A DNA stretch of 5,177 nucleotides from Candidatus Bathyarchaeota archaeon (lineage in GTDB: Archaea; Thermoproteota; Bathyarchaeia; TCS64). Shown here one piece after another: positions 1 to 4,441 of this stretch. Where the stretch lies: contig VGJH01000102.1 of NCBI GenBank assembly GCA_016867505.1, positions 1 to 5,177 of the forward strand, given 5' to 3'. The notes beneath the pieces were generated by a model. The model saw nothing but the letters and a program-made list of their open reading frames with translations, was not told the origin of the DNA and searched no databases. Numbering within the stretch: the first letter of the stretch is position 1; each line of letters begins with the position of its first letter. Both the position numbers and the translations under genes were made by a program.

Positions 1-275
1 AAGAACTTGGACTCATAGAAAACGTTTACGGCGATTACAAGTTAGTGAAAGAAGTTAAAGTCGGTGTACTTCGTCAATTTGTTAGCTTTGGTGGATTCAT
101 GCTACCTAGATACTTGTTTTATGCTGTTTTGGTAACAAGCATGCTTATCACTTACATTTGGCAGTTCCCAATGTTGCCAACGAGAGAAAATATTACTACC
201 ATAATAATGGGGTTAGTTCCAGTTATAATATTCTGGTATGAAACAATTAAGATCTGGAGGTCGAAACCGGGTTGA
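1..275 (+). CDS. C-terminal part of a probable membrane-anchored winged-helix protein (5' truncated)
   Basis: The frame is open from the left edge (first full codon at 3) to a TGA at 273-275, giving 90 residues. The first residues, ELGLIENVYGDYKL, resemble the end of a winged-helix DNA-binding domain (end of the recognition helix, then the wing). Two hydrophobic segments follow, at about residues 37-55 (YLFYAVLV...) and 64-80 (ITTIIMGLVPVIIFW), and the protein ends in a short basic tail (KIWRSKPG). A winged helix followed by a pair of membrane segments is a known archaeal architecture for putative membrane-bound regulators. The DNA-binding part is inferred from only about 14 residues, because the rest lies outside the window. 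A GTG at 45 could be read as a start, but the open frame and the winged-helix-like residues upstream argue that it is internal. Target and signal are unknown. Confidence 0.6.
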   Translation, partial: ELGLIENVYGDYKLVKEVKVGVLRQFVSFGGFMLPRYLFYAVLVTSMLITYIWQFPMLPTRENITTIIMGLVPVIIFWYETIKIWRSKPG

Positions 276-282
276 ATTCACA

Positions 283-300
283 TGTTCTAATATTAGAACA
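283..300. repeat. 18-bp perfect palindrome, candidate operator or hairpin
   Basis: TGTTCTAATATTAGAACA reads identically on both strands. It starts 8 bases after the stop of the upstream membrane-protein gene and lies about 70 bases before the next gene. It has no spacer, which suits a dimeric DNA-binding protein. As RNA it could fold into a 7-bp stem with an AUAU loop. There is no T-tract directly after it, only a TTTT at 304-307, so it is a weak terminator candidate. Confidence 0.55.
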
Positions 301-310
301 CTGGTTTTAC

Positions 311-339
311 CTAGAGTTATTTACTGTTCGGAACTCTAG
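311..339. repeat. Inverted repeat (8-bp arms) upstream of a small membrane-protein gene
   Basis: The arm CTAGAGTT at 311-318 is the exact reverse complement of AACTCTAG at 332-339, separated by 13 bases. Inside it, GTTC-G-GAAC (326-334) is a smaller inverted repeat with the same GTTC/GAAC half-sites as the palindrome at 283-300. It could be an operator or a leader hairpin for the gene starting near 372. Confidence 0.4.
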
Positions 340-352
340 CATTAAAGGGATG

Positions 353-358
353 GGAGGT
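353..358 (+). promoter_or_regulatory. Shine-Dalgarno site GGAGGT for the small membrane-protein gene
   Basis: GGAGGT matches the archaeal 16S 3' end. It lies 10 bases before a TTG at 369 and 13 bases before the ATG at 372. It supports translation of this small gene but leaves the exact start open, because the spacing favours the TTG and the codon favours the ATG. Confidence 0.55.
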
Positions 359-371
359 AGATAGATTATTG

Positions 372-692
372 ATGAGTTCAATGAAAGCCAGTTACTATGC
401 AATGTTGGCAGTAGTCTTTGGGATACTATTAATATACACTGTACCTTACCAGCTTTCTGGTGTTTATTCTGCTTCTGTCCAAGAGATTAAAAGAACGGAT
501 AATAACACTCTCAATGGATCAGATAAAAAACCATTAGCTAATATTACTGGTGGTTTTGAATCGCAGTTTTCGACTGCAAAAACTTGGAGTGTGGAAACGA
601 TCAGTAAAGACTCAGGTTATTATGGATTATTGGCATTAAATCTCGTAATTGCTTTAAGCTTTTACTTCTTGTCAAAAAAATATTTTTCATAA
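372..692 (+). CDS. Small two-pass membrane protein of unknown function
   Basis: I do not recognise a family. The 106-residue product (from ATG 372, or one residue more from TTG 369) has two predicted membrane segments, at about residues 9-28 (YAMLAVVFGILLIYTVPYQL) and 81-100 (SGYYGLLALNLVIALSFYFL). Between them is a polar loop of about 50 residues. The loop holds three N-glycosylation sequons, NNT (44-46), NGS (48-50) and NIT (57-59). This suggests that it faces the outside, with both termini in the cytoplasm and a basic KK near the C-terminus. A Shine-Dalgarno site at 353-358 supports real translation. It follows a probable membrane regulator gene on the same strand and is convergent with porB, ending 20 bases from it. 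Similar small membrane proteins with one external loop are common orphans in archaeal genomes, so no role is assigned. Confidence 0.7.
   Translation: MSSMKASYYAMLAVVFGILLIYTVPYQLSGVYSASVQEIKRTDNNTLNGSDKKPLANITGGFESQFSTAKTWSVETISKDSGYYGLLALNLVIALSFYFLSKKYFS
674..680 (-). terminator. T-tract that could end por operon transcription
   Basis: On the minus strand this reads as seven T residues, about 33 bases beyond the porB stop and within the 3' end of the convergent membrane-protein gene. Archaeal RNA polymerase can terminate on T-runs without a hairpin. I see no strong stem before it. A matching plus-strand T-run at 725-730 inside porB could serve the convergent gene. Confidence 0.3.
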
Positions 693-712
693 ATAAGAAA
701 AGTTGATAATAA

Positions 713-1594
713 TTAGTAAAACAGTTTTTTACCATCAAGTGTGAGGAGTTCTTCACGTCTTCTATCAGTTTCTTTCTGAAGCCACTCTATTTGGTCAGGT
801 TTCATGACCCTGAACCTTTGCTGCGTCTCTAAATATTCTTTAACGGGTTTAGCTTCCTTTTTCATATTCAAGTGTAAAACACTATCTTTTATTTCATATA
901 AAGGCCATAGCCATGTGTCTACCCCGAGTTTTGTCACTTCAATAGATTTTGCTGGATCAAATCGCCATCCTGTTGGGCATGGTATGACTACGTGAATGTA
1001 CCTGAATCCCTTAATCTCTTTAGCGACTTCAAATTTTTTCTTCAGATCCTGAGGATAAGCAACACTGACAGTAGCAACATATGGTATATGATGCGCTGCT
1101 AAAATTAACGGGATGTCTTTCTTTGGTGCTTCTTTACCAAGAGGCGTGGTTGTTGTCCAAGACCCATAAGGAGTTAATCCACTTTTCTGAATACCTGTAT
1201 TCATGTAAGCTTCATTATCAATGCAGACTTGAATCATGTTTTCATTTCGTTCAGCAGCTGCACTTATTTTACCGAGCCCGATGTCAGCGGTTCCACCATC
1301 ACCTGCAGAACTGATCACTGTAATATCATTGATTCCTTGTGCCCTAAACGCTGCCAGAATCCCTGACGCTCCATCAGCGACAAAACTGAAATGTATATTG
1401 AAGCTTGGTAACTTGATACTTCTCATAGTGCAACCAGCGCATGGCCCAATACCATACACTATGGTTCTTGGTCCAAATGCCTCCATAGCCATTCTCCAGA
1501 ATAAAGGTCCCCCACATCCGGGGCAGCATGAGTTGCCACCATAAAATTTTCGTTTAGCGTAGTAATCATCAAACCTTCTATCAAGTTCACTCAT
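713..1594 (-). CDS. porB: Pyruvate (2-oxoacid):ferredoxin oxidoreductase, beta subunit
   Basis: This is the thiamine-diphosphate and proximal [4Fe-4S] subunit of the cytoplasmic POR complex, which decarboxylates a 2-oxoacid with CoA and passes two electrons to ferredoxin. The 293-residue length is normal for the family. Cluster ligands are visible as C24-PG-C27, then C52 after 24 residues, matching the CxxC-x24-C spacing of pyruvate:ferredoxin oxidoreductases. The fourth ligand is C206 in the motif IPCPTGW. The thiamine-diphosphate/Mg site is GDGG (98-101) followed by the downstream DNEAYMNTG segment (126-134). The N-terminal YGGNSCCPGCGGP is typical. The ATG at 1594 is preceded by GGTGAT at a 5-base distance, and only one base separates it from the porA stop, so translation of alpha and beta is probably coupled. 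It is the last gene of the operon. Pyruvate is the likely substrate, but 2-ketoisovalerate (VOR-type) enzymes share the same subunit plan. Confidence 0.92.
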   Translation of the reverse strand: MSELDRRFDDYYAKRKFYGGNSCCPGCGGPLFWRMAMEAFGPRTIVYGIGPCAGCTMRSIKLPSFNIHFSFVADGASGILAAFRAQGINDITVISSAGDGGTADIGLGKISAAAERNENMIQVCIDNEAYMNTGIQKSGLTPYGSWTTTTPLGKEAPKKDIPLILAAHHIPYVATVSVAYPQDLKKKFEVAKEIKGFRYIHVVIPCPTGWRFDPAKSIEVTKLGVDTWLWPLYEIKDSVLHLNMKKEAKPVKEYLETQQRFRVMKPDQIEWLQKETDRRREELLTLDGKKLFY

Positions 1595-1595
1595 C

Positions 1596-2789
1596 TTACA
1601 TCACCGGTCCCAAATCCTTTAACTCAACCCAATCCACTGGTTCACTTACTCTGCCAAGCTTCATAATTTCCAGTGTCTTATCAGCCATGTATTCTATCTG
1701 TCTAGGTGTGACATCGGTGCCACCTAATCCAACATGGAAGTTGGCAATCAAAGGTTTGTCATCTAAATGATACAATGCACGAGCCAACTCCATAGACACT
1801 ATGCCACCACCTGCTGAACCAGTGCTAGTATTTCGATCAACCACTCCAATTACATGATATTTATGAGCTAACTGTTGGAACTCTTCTGTTGGGAAGGGAC
1901 GGAAGCATCTTAACTTAAGTAGACCTACACTTTTACCATTTTTCTTAAGATCATCAACAACATCCCTTGCTGTACCAGTCATTGATCCCATCGTCATTAA
2001 AACGACGTCTGAACTATCACAGTTATACTCTTCAATCATGCCATCATAGGTTCTACCAAAGGTTTTAGCGTATTCTTTATCAACTTCTTCAATAATTTTT
2101 TTTGCTCTCTCATTTGCTTGCTGAACTTCATACCGGTTTCTCGCTGATCCCCCTCTGCTTGGTCGCTCCTTCGACTCGCCAGGGATTAAACTATACCAAT
2201 CATGCTTGTATGGTGGCAGAAATGCATCTACATCTTTTTGTTCAGGCACCTCAACTTTACTTGCAGTAGCTGAAACAAAGTATCCATCATAACAGGTTGC
2301 TACTGGAAGGTAGATGTTCTTGTTTTCAGCAATTTTATAACCCATAATTATTGTATCCATGACTTCCTGACTGTTCTCACAATACAACTGGATCCAACCA
2401 GTATCCCTCTGAAGCAATGAATCATTATGATCTGGACGAAGACCTCCAGTCGGAGCAATACTCCTGTTTACAATACACATGTTTATAGGTAGCCTCATGC
2501 CAGGAGGCATCCAAAGTGGTTCCTCCATAAACACTATTCCTTGGCTACTTGATGCTGTAAAAACCCGGGCGCCAGCAGCTGAAGCACCTATGGCTGCAGC
2601 CATTGCGGTGTGCTCTCCTTCGACTTTAATGTACTCAGCCTTCATTCTTCCTTCAGCTATGAACTGGGCGATGAAACTGATCAGTTCAGTTTGTGGGGTT
2701 ATTGGGTAAGCTGGAACAACTTGTGCACGTGAAAGCATAGCTCCATATGCAGCTGCTTCGTTTCCCTCCATCATCCTAACTTGAACCAT
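1596..2789 (-). CDS. porA: Pyruvate (2-oxoacid):ferredoxin oxidoreductase, alpha subunit
   Basis: The alpha subunit pairs with beta to form the thiamine-diphosphate active site and carries most of the substrate-binding residues. At 397 residues it matches archaeal PorA/VorA. The N-terminal domain has MEGNEAAAYGAML (7-19), the signature YPITPQTE (28-35) with the substrate-contacting Thr31, and VEGEHTAM (56-63), whose Glu59 is the likely catalytic acid that activates the cofactor. RDTGW (128-132) follows. The second domain starts after a basic linker (SKERPSRGGSARNR, about 206-219) and includes VVLMTMGSMTGTARDVVDDL and VVDRNTSTGSAGGG. An excellent GGGAGG site (2797-2802) lies 7 bases before the ATG, inside the end of porD. 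The segment before RDTGW reads GGLRPDHND (115-123) rather than the W-x-DH-x-D form I recall for characterised archaeal PORs, so the substrate is probable and not proven. Confidence 0.9.
   Translation of the reverse strand: MVQVRMMEGNEAAAYGAMLSRAQVVPAYPITPQTELISFIAQFIAEGRMKAEYIKVEGEHTAMAAAIGASAAGARVFTASSSQGIVFMEEPLWMPPGMRLPINMCIVNRSIAPTGGLRPDHNDSLLQRDTGWIQLYCENSQEVMDTIIMGYKIAENKNIYLPVATCYDGYFVSATASKVEVPEQKDVDAFLPPYKHDWYSLIPGESKERPSRGGSARNRYEVQQANERAKKIIEEVDKEYAKTFGRTYDGMIEEYNCDSSDVVLMTMGSMTGTARDVVDDLKKNGKSVGLLKLRCFRPFPTEEFQQLAHKYHVIGVVDRNTSTGSAGGGIVSMELARALYHLDDKPLIANFHVGLGGTDVTPRQIEYMADKTLEIMKLGRVSEPVDWVELKDLGPVM
1600..1605 (-). promoter_or_regulatory. Shine-Dalgarno site GGTGAT fixing the porB start
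   Basis: On the minus strand GGTGAT lies 5 bases upstream of the porB ATG, inside the last codons of porA. It matches the GGTGATC complement of the archaeal 16S 3' end. This confirms the ATG at 1594 and suggests coupled translation of alpha and beta. Confidence 0.65.
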
Positions 2790-2791
2790 TT

Positions 2792-2995
2792 TTATTCCTC
2801 CCTCACCATGGTGATTGCTTTAAAGGGACACTCGTTTGCACATACTCCACATCCTTTACAATATCGGTAGTCAATCAAAGGCCCCTCTTCTTGAATCACC
2901 ATTATTGTTCCTTCTGGGCAGTAAGTCTGGCAGATGCCACACCTTTTACATTTTTCATAATCTGTGTTAGGTCTGAAAGAACGTACAATACTCAT
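2792..2995 (-). CDS. porD: Pyruvate (2-oxoacid):ferredoxin oxidoreductase, delta subunit (2x[4Fe-4S] ferredoxin-like)
   Basis: The delta subunit is a ferredoxin-like protein that relays electrons from the proximal cluster of beta to external ferredoxin. Both CxxCxxCxxxCP motifs are intact: C16, C19, C22, C26 and C46, C49, C52, C56. They give two [4Fe-4S] clusters. At 67 residues it is a compact version: it starts just before the first cluster motif and lacks the longer N-terminal part of hyperthermophile delta subunits (about 100 residues). The ATG overlaps the porC stop as ATGA, and a GGGAGG site (3003-3008) lies 7 bases upstream, so the start is firm. Two bases separate it from porA. On its own this could be called a generic ferredoxin; its place inside the operon gives the assignment. 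Confidence 0.9.
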   Translation of the reverse strand: MSIVRSFRPNTDYEKCKRCGICQTYCPEGTIMVIQEEGPLIDYRYCKGCGVCANECPFKAITMVREE

Positions 2996-3573
2996 GATTT
3001 AGCCTCCCATACTTTCACATGTTCATAACCAAGTTGAGCTGCTTTCACATTCAGGTCACCTATTCTTCCTGTAAATTGATGTTTTATTGGGTCATACAGG
3101 CTTTCAACCTTAACAAAACCCGTTGCTTTAGCTATTGCACCTAACATTGGAGTGTTAACAATTGGTATTGCTCTTTGACCAAAAACTTCAGTCGATAAAC
3201 TAGTTGCGTCAACACAAGCAACTTTACCTAGATTGACACCTAAATCAATTTTGGAGGGTTGCTCTTCATCATTTAAAATGGCTAAACCTCCTTGCTTCAG
3301 ACCAGCTCTAACAAAATCCTGTTTTTTTAGAGCAGGATCCATCACAATAATGCAATCAGGCTCATATATTCCACAGGTTCTCCTAATTGGCTTGTCATCA
3401 AGCCTTAGAAAAACAGTTACGTCTCCACCTCTCCGTGCACCGCCATAGACAGGGATCTTCTGAGCATACTTACCCTCATTAAATGCAGCTTCAGCAAGCA
3501 TCAGGGCACCTAAAACAGCACCCTGACCACCCATACCATGGAATCTTATCTCAATCAAGACACAACAACTCAC
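2992..3573 (-). CDS. porC: Pyruvate (2-oxoacid):ferredoxin oxidoreductase, gamma subunit
   Basis: Gamma is the first gene of the operon and a structural subunit of the POR/VOR complex. The 193-residue frame has the family N-terminus IEIRFHGMGGQGAVLGALMLAEA (7-29) with the GxGGQG motif (13-18), a basic ARRGG segment (46-50), the segment CGIYEPDCIIVMDP (67-80) and NTPMLGAIAKATG (140-152), which is strongly conserved in gamma subunits. The start is uncertain. The GTG at 3573 would give MSCCVLIEIRF, lacks a Shine-Dalgarno site, and sits about 26 bases from a TATA-like TTTTAAAA, which fits a leaderless transcript. A TTG at 3558 would give LIEIRF, the usual family N-terminus, with a weak GTGAG about 10 bases upstream. 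The order gamma-delta-alpha-beta matches the porGDAB operon of Thermotoga. The ARRGGDV stretch differs from the PERRG form I expect in typical POR gamma subunits. Confidence 0.88.
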   Translation of the reverse strand: MSCCVLIEIRFHGMGGQGAVLGALMLAEAAFNEGKYAQKIPVYGGARRGGDVTVFLRLDDKPIRRTCGIYEPDCIIVMDPALKKQDFVRAGLKQGGLAILNDEEQPSKIDLGVNLGKVACVDATSLSTEVFGQRAIPIVNTPMLGAIAKATGFVKVESLYDPIKHQFTGRIGDLNVKAAQLGYEHVKVWEAKS

Positions 3574-3594
3574 ACAGTTAATTAATAATTACTG

Positions 3595-3604
3595 TTTTAA
3601 AATA
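3595..3604 (-). promoter_or_regulatory. porC: Possible TATA box of the por operon
   Basis: On the minus strand this region reads ATTTTAAAAC, centred about 26 bases from the GTG at 3573. That is the usual distance from an archaeal TATA box to the transcription start and would give a leaderless porC mRNA. The whole gap is AT-rich, so chance matches are easy. Confidence 0.3.
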
Positions 3605-3625
3605 AAAAATATGCCTAGCTAACCT

Positions 3626-3644
3626 AAAAATAGGTGATACATGA
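3626..3644 (+). repeat. Direct repeat, copy 1 of 2
   Basis: AAAAATAGGTGATACATGA matches the copy at 3750-3768 at 17 of 19 positions, in the same orientation, starting 124 bases earlier. The differences are the two bases between TAGGT and TACATGA. Its left end overlaps a small inverted repeat, ACCTA-AAAA-TAGGT (3622-3635). It lies roughly 20 bases upstream of the putative por TATA box, a plausible position for an activator or repressor. Confidence 0.5.
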
Positions 3645-3707
3645 TTGAAGTTTCATTTATTTTTTTTAAATGTTTCTTAATAGTAAGTATCAGGATCTAG
3701 ACAAGTT

Positions 3708-3724
3708 TTTACATTTAATGTAAA
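3708..3724. repeat. 17-base inverted repeat, candidate operator
   Basis: TTTACATT-T-AATGTAAA is a perfect inverted repeat with a single central base. It contains TTTACAT, which also occurs in the direct repeat copy at 3750-3768 (TTTACATGA). It lies between the two direct-repeat copies in the middle of the divergent region, fitting a binding site for a dimeric regulator. Confidence 0.45.
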
Positions 3725-3749
3725 GAATTGTATCTTATGTCTTATTCAA

Positions 3750-3768
3750 AAAAATAGGTTTTACATGA
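3750..3768 (+). repeat. Direct repeat, copy 2 of 2
   Basis: AAAAATAGGTTTTACATGA is the second copy of the element at 3626-3644. The shared blocks are AAAAATAGGT and TACATGA. It lies about 200 bases upstream of the thioredoxin-like gene start. Confidence 0.5.
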
Positions 3769-3970
3769 CAATTAGAATTATATAAAAATATATTAAATTA
3801 ATACAACATTAATTAAATAGTTTCTGTAAAAATATTTAAAAAATCAGCCTTAAATGTTTGAGTATTTGACTGAATTAGATAAAAATATATGAATATATAG
3901 TAAAAAAAATTCAAATAATAATTACAAAATGTTAGTAAATATTTTATTGATTAAAATCAAAATATTTTCA

Positions 3971-4327
3971 ATGTCAAAAAATGTAATAGAGCTTACTGAT
4001 GAGACAATTCACGAGTTTTTAAATAATAATCCATTATCTATAGTTGATTTCTGGAATCCAATGTGTGGTCCTTGTAATGATTTGACTCCAGTTTTTGAAC
4101 AAGTTGCATTGGAGTATATTGGTAGATGTGCTTTCGGGAAAATGAATGTTGGTAAAGAAGGTGGTATAGATCCGGTTCTTAGGAAAAAATATTTAGATGG
4201 ACAGGGTGTACCAGTTCTTTTATTATATAAATATGGTACAAGGATTAATCGAATACATGGATATTATCAAGATGAAACTCCAAACAAAATAAGAGAAATA
4301 ATAAACCAGAATCTAAGAATTTTTTAA
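3971..4327 (+). CDS. Thioredoxin-like protein with a MCGPC active site
   Basis: A thioredoxin-fold protein of 118 residues, predicted to be cytoplasmic and to reduce or exchange disulfides in partner proteins. The core is SIVDFWNPMCGPCNDLTPVFEQVA (23-46), with redox cysteines C32 and C35, the buried Asp26 of classical thioredoxins, and the cis-proline P81 in GQGVPVLLLYKYG. The Trp normally before the CGPC motif is replaced by Met, and the segment between the central beta strand and the cis-proline (NVGKEGGIDPVLRKKYLDGQG) is unusual. I chose the ATG at 3971, giving MSKNVIELTD, over an in-frame ATG at 3929 that would add 14 residues (MLVNILLIKIKIFS). The family begins near the shorter start. 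No Shine-Dalgarno site precedes either ATG, and AATATTTTA sits about 28 bases upstream of 3971, consistent with a leaderless mRNA. It is divergent from the por operon and followed by a hairpin and T-tracts, so it is probably transcribed alone. Confidence 0.85.
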   Translation: MSKNVIELTDETIHEFLNNNPLSIVDFWNPMCGPCNDLTPVFEQVALEYIGRCAFGKMNVGKEGGIDPVLRKKYLDGQGVPVLLLYKYGTRINRIHGYYQDETPNKIREIINQNLRIF

Positions 4328-4379
4328 AGTTTTCTGCTTATCATCGGCTAGTGGTGATAAGGAATTTTTCAACTTTTTT
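4326..4379 (+). terminator. Hairpin plus T-tracts after the thioredoxin-like gene
   Basis: The stem CTTATCATC (4337-4345) pairs with GGTGATAAG (4353-4361) over 9 bp, including one G-U pair, with a 7-base loop GGCTAGT. An outer arm AAAGTT (4326-4331) can pair with AACTTT (4371-4376). T-runs follow at 4365-4369 and 4374-4379. The stop codon of the gene overlaps the outer arm. It fits a terminator or a 3'-end stabilising structure. Confidence 0.6.
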
Positions 4380-4390
4380 GGAAATATTAA

Positions 4391-4399
4391 TTTTTAAAT
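4391..4399 (+). promoter_or_regulatory. Possible TATA box of the secreted-protein gene
   Basis: TTTTTAAAT in the gap after the terminator would place a transcription start near 4420 and a short leader before the ATG at 4442. No convincing Shine-Dalgarno site lies in that leader (only AGG at 4428-4430). The call rests on position and composition. Confidence 0.3.
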
Positions 4400-4441
4400 C
4401 CGTAAAAGATAATTATGGAGTAGTATTAGGTTCAAAATAAT

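Larger units (their letters stand above)
3574..3970. other. AT-rich divergent intergenic region between porC and the thioredoxin-like gene
   Basis: About 400 bases carry no credible gene; frames here are short and low in complexity. The region must hold the promoters for the por operon (leftward) and the thioredoxin-like gene (rightward). It also holds a 19-base direct repeat (3626-3644 and 3750-3768) and a 17-base inverted repeat (3708-3724), which lies between the repeat copies. Long A and T runs, for example 3660-3667, would make it bendable and easily melted. I see no tRNA or other RNA gene. Confidence 0.6.

Noticed and set aside
804..1544. Plus-strand open frames at 804-995, 1081-1314 and 1236-1544
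   Set aside because: They are antisense to porB, have no recognisable motifs or ribosome binding sites, and porB is clearly coding through the whole stretch.
2479..2709. Plus-strand open frame inside porA
   Set aside because: Its composition is a mirror of conserved alpha-subunit codons (YPITP and EGEHTAM region). It is a shadow frame.
1596..2789. Alpha subunit as part of an oxalate oxidoreductase
   Set aside because: Thr31 of YPITP is present, whereas I recall an Arg at this site in the oxalate enzyme. The gamma and delta subunits are also separate rather than fused.
3233..3448. Plus-strand open frame inside porC
   Set aside because: It is antisense to a conserved gamma subunit and has no features of its own.
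3641..3700. Possible 19-residue hydrophobic peptide (MIEVSFIFF...) in the divergent gap
   Set aside because: There is no Shine-Dalgarno site, it is driven by a T-run, and the ATG is part of the direct repeat. Nothing distinguishes it from chance.
3796..3814. Inverted repeat AATTAAT-ACAAC-ATTAATT
   Set aside because: Made almost only of A and T in a strongly AT-rich gap, and ATTAAT is self-complementary, so it is expected by chance.
3929..3970. Longer start of the thioredoxin-like protein at ATG 3929
   Set aside because: The added residues MLVNILLIKIKIFS come from low-complexity AT-rich sequence, are too short for a convincing signal peptide, and the family starts near the ATG at 3971.
3574..3970. 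CRISPR array or mobile-element end in the repeat-bearing gap
   Set aside because: Only two copies of one short repeat occur at irregular spacing, with no third copy, no terminal inverted repeats and no transposase or cas gene nearby.
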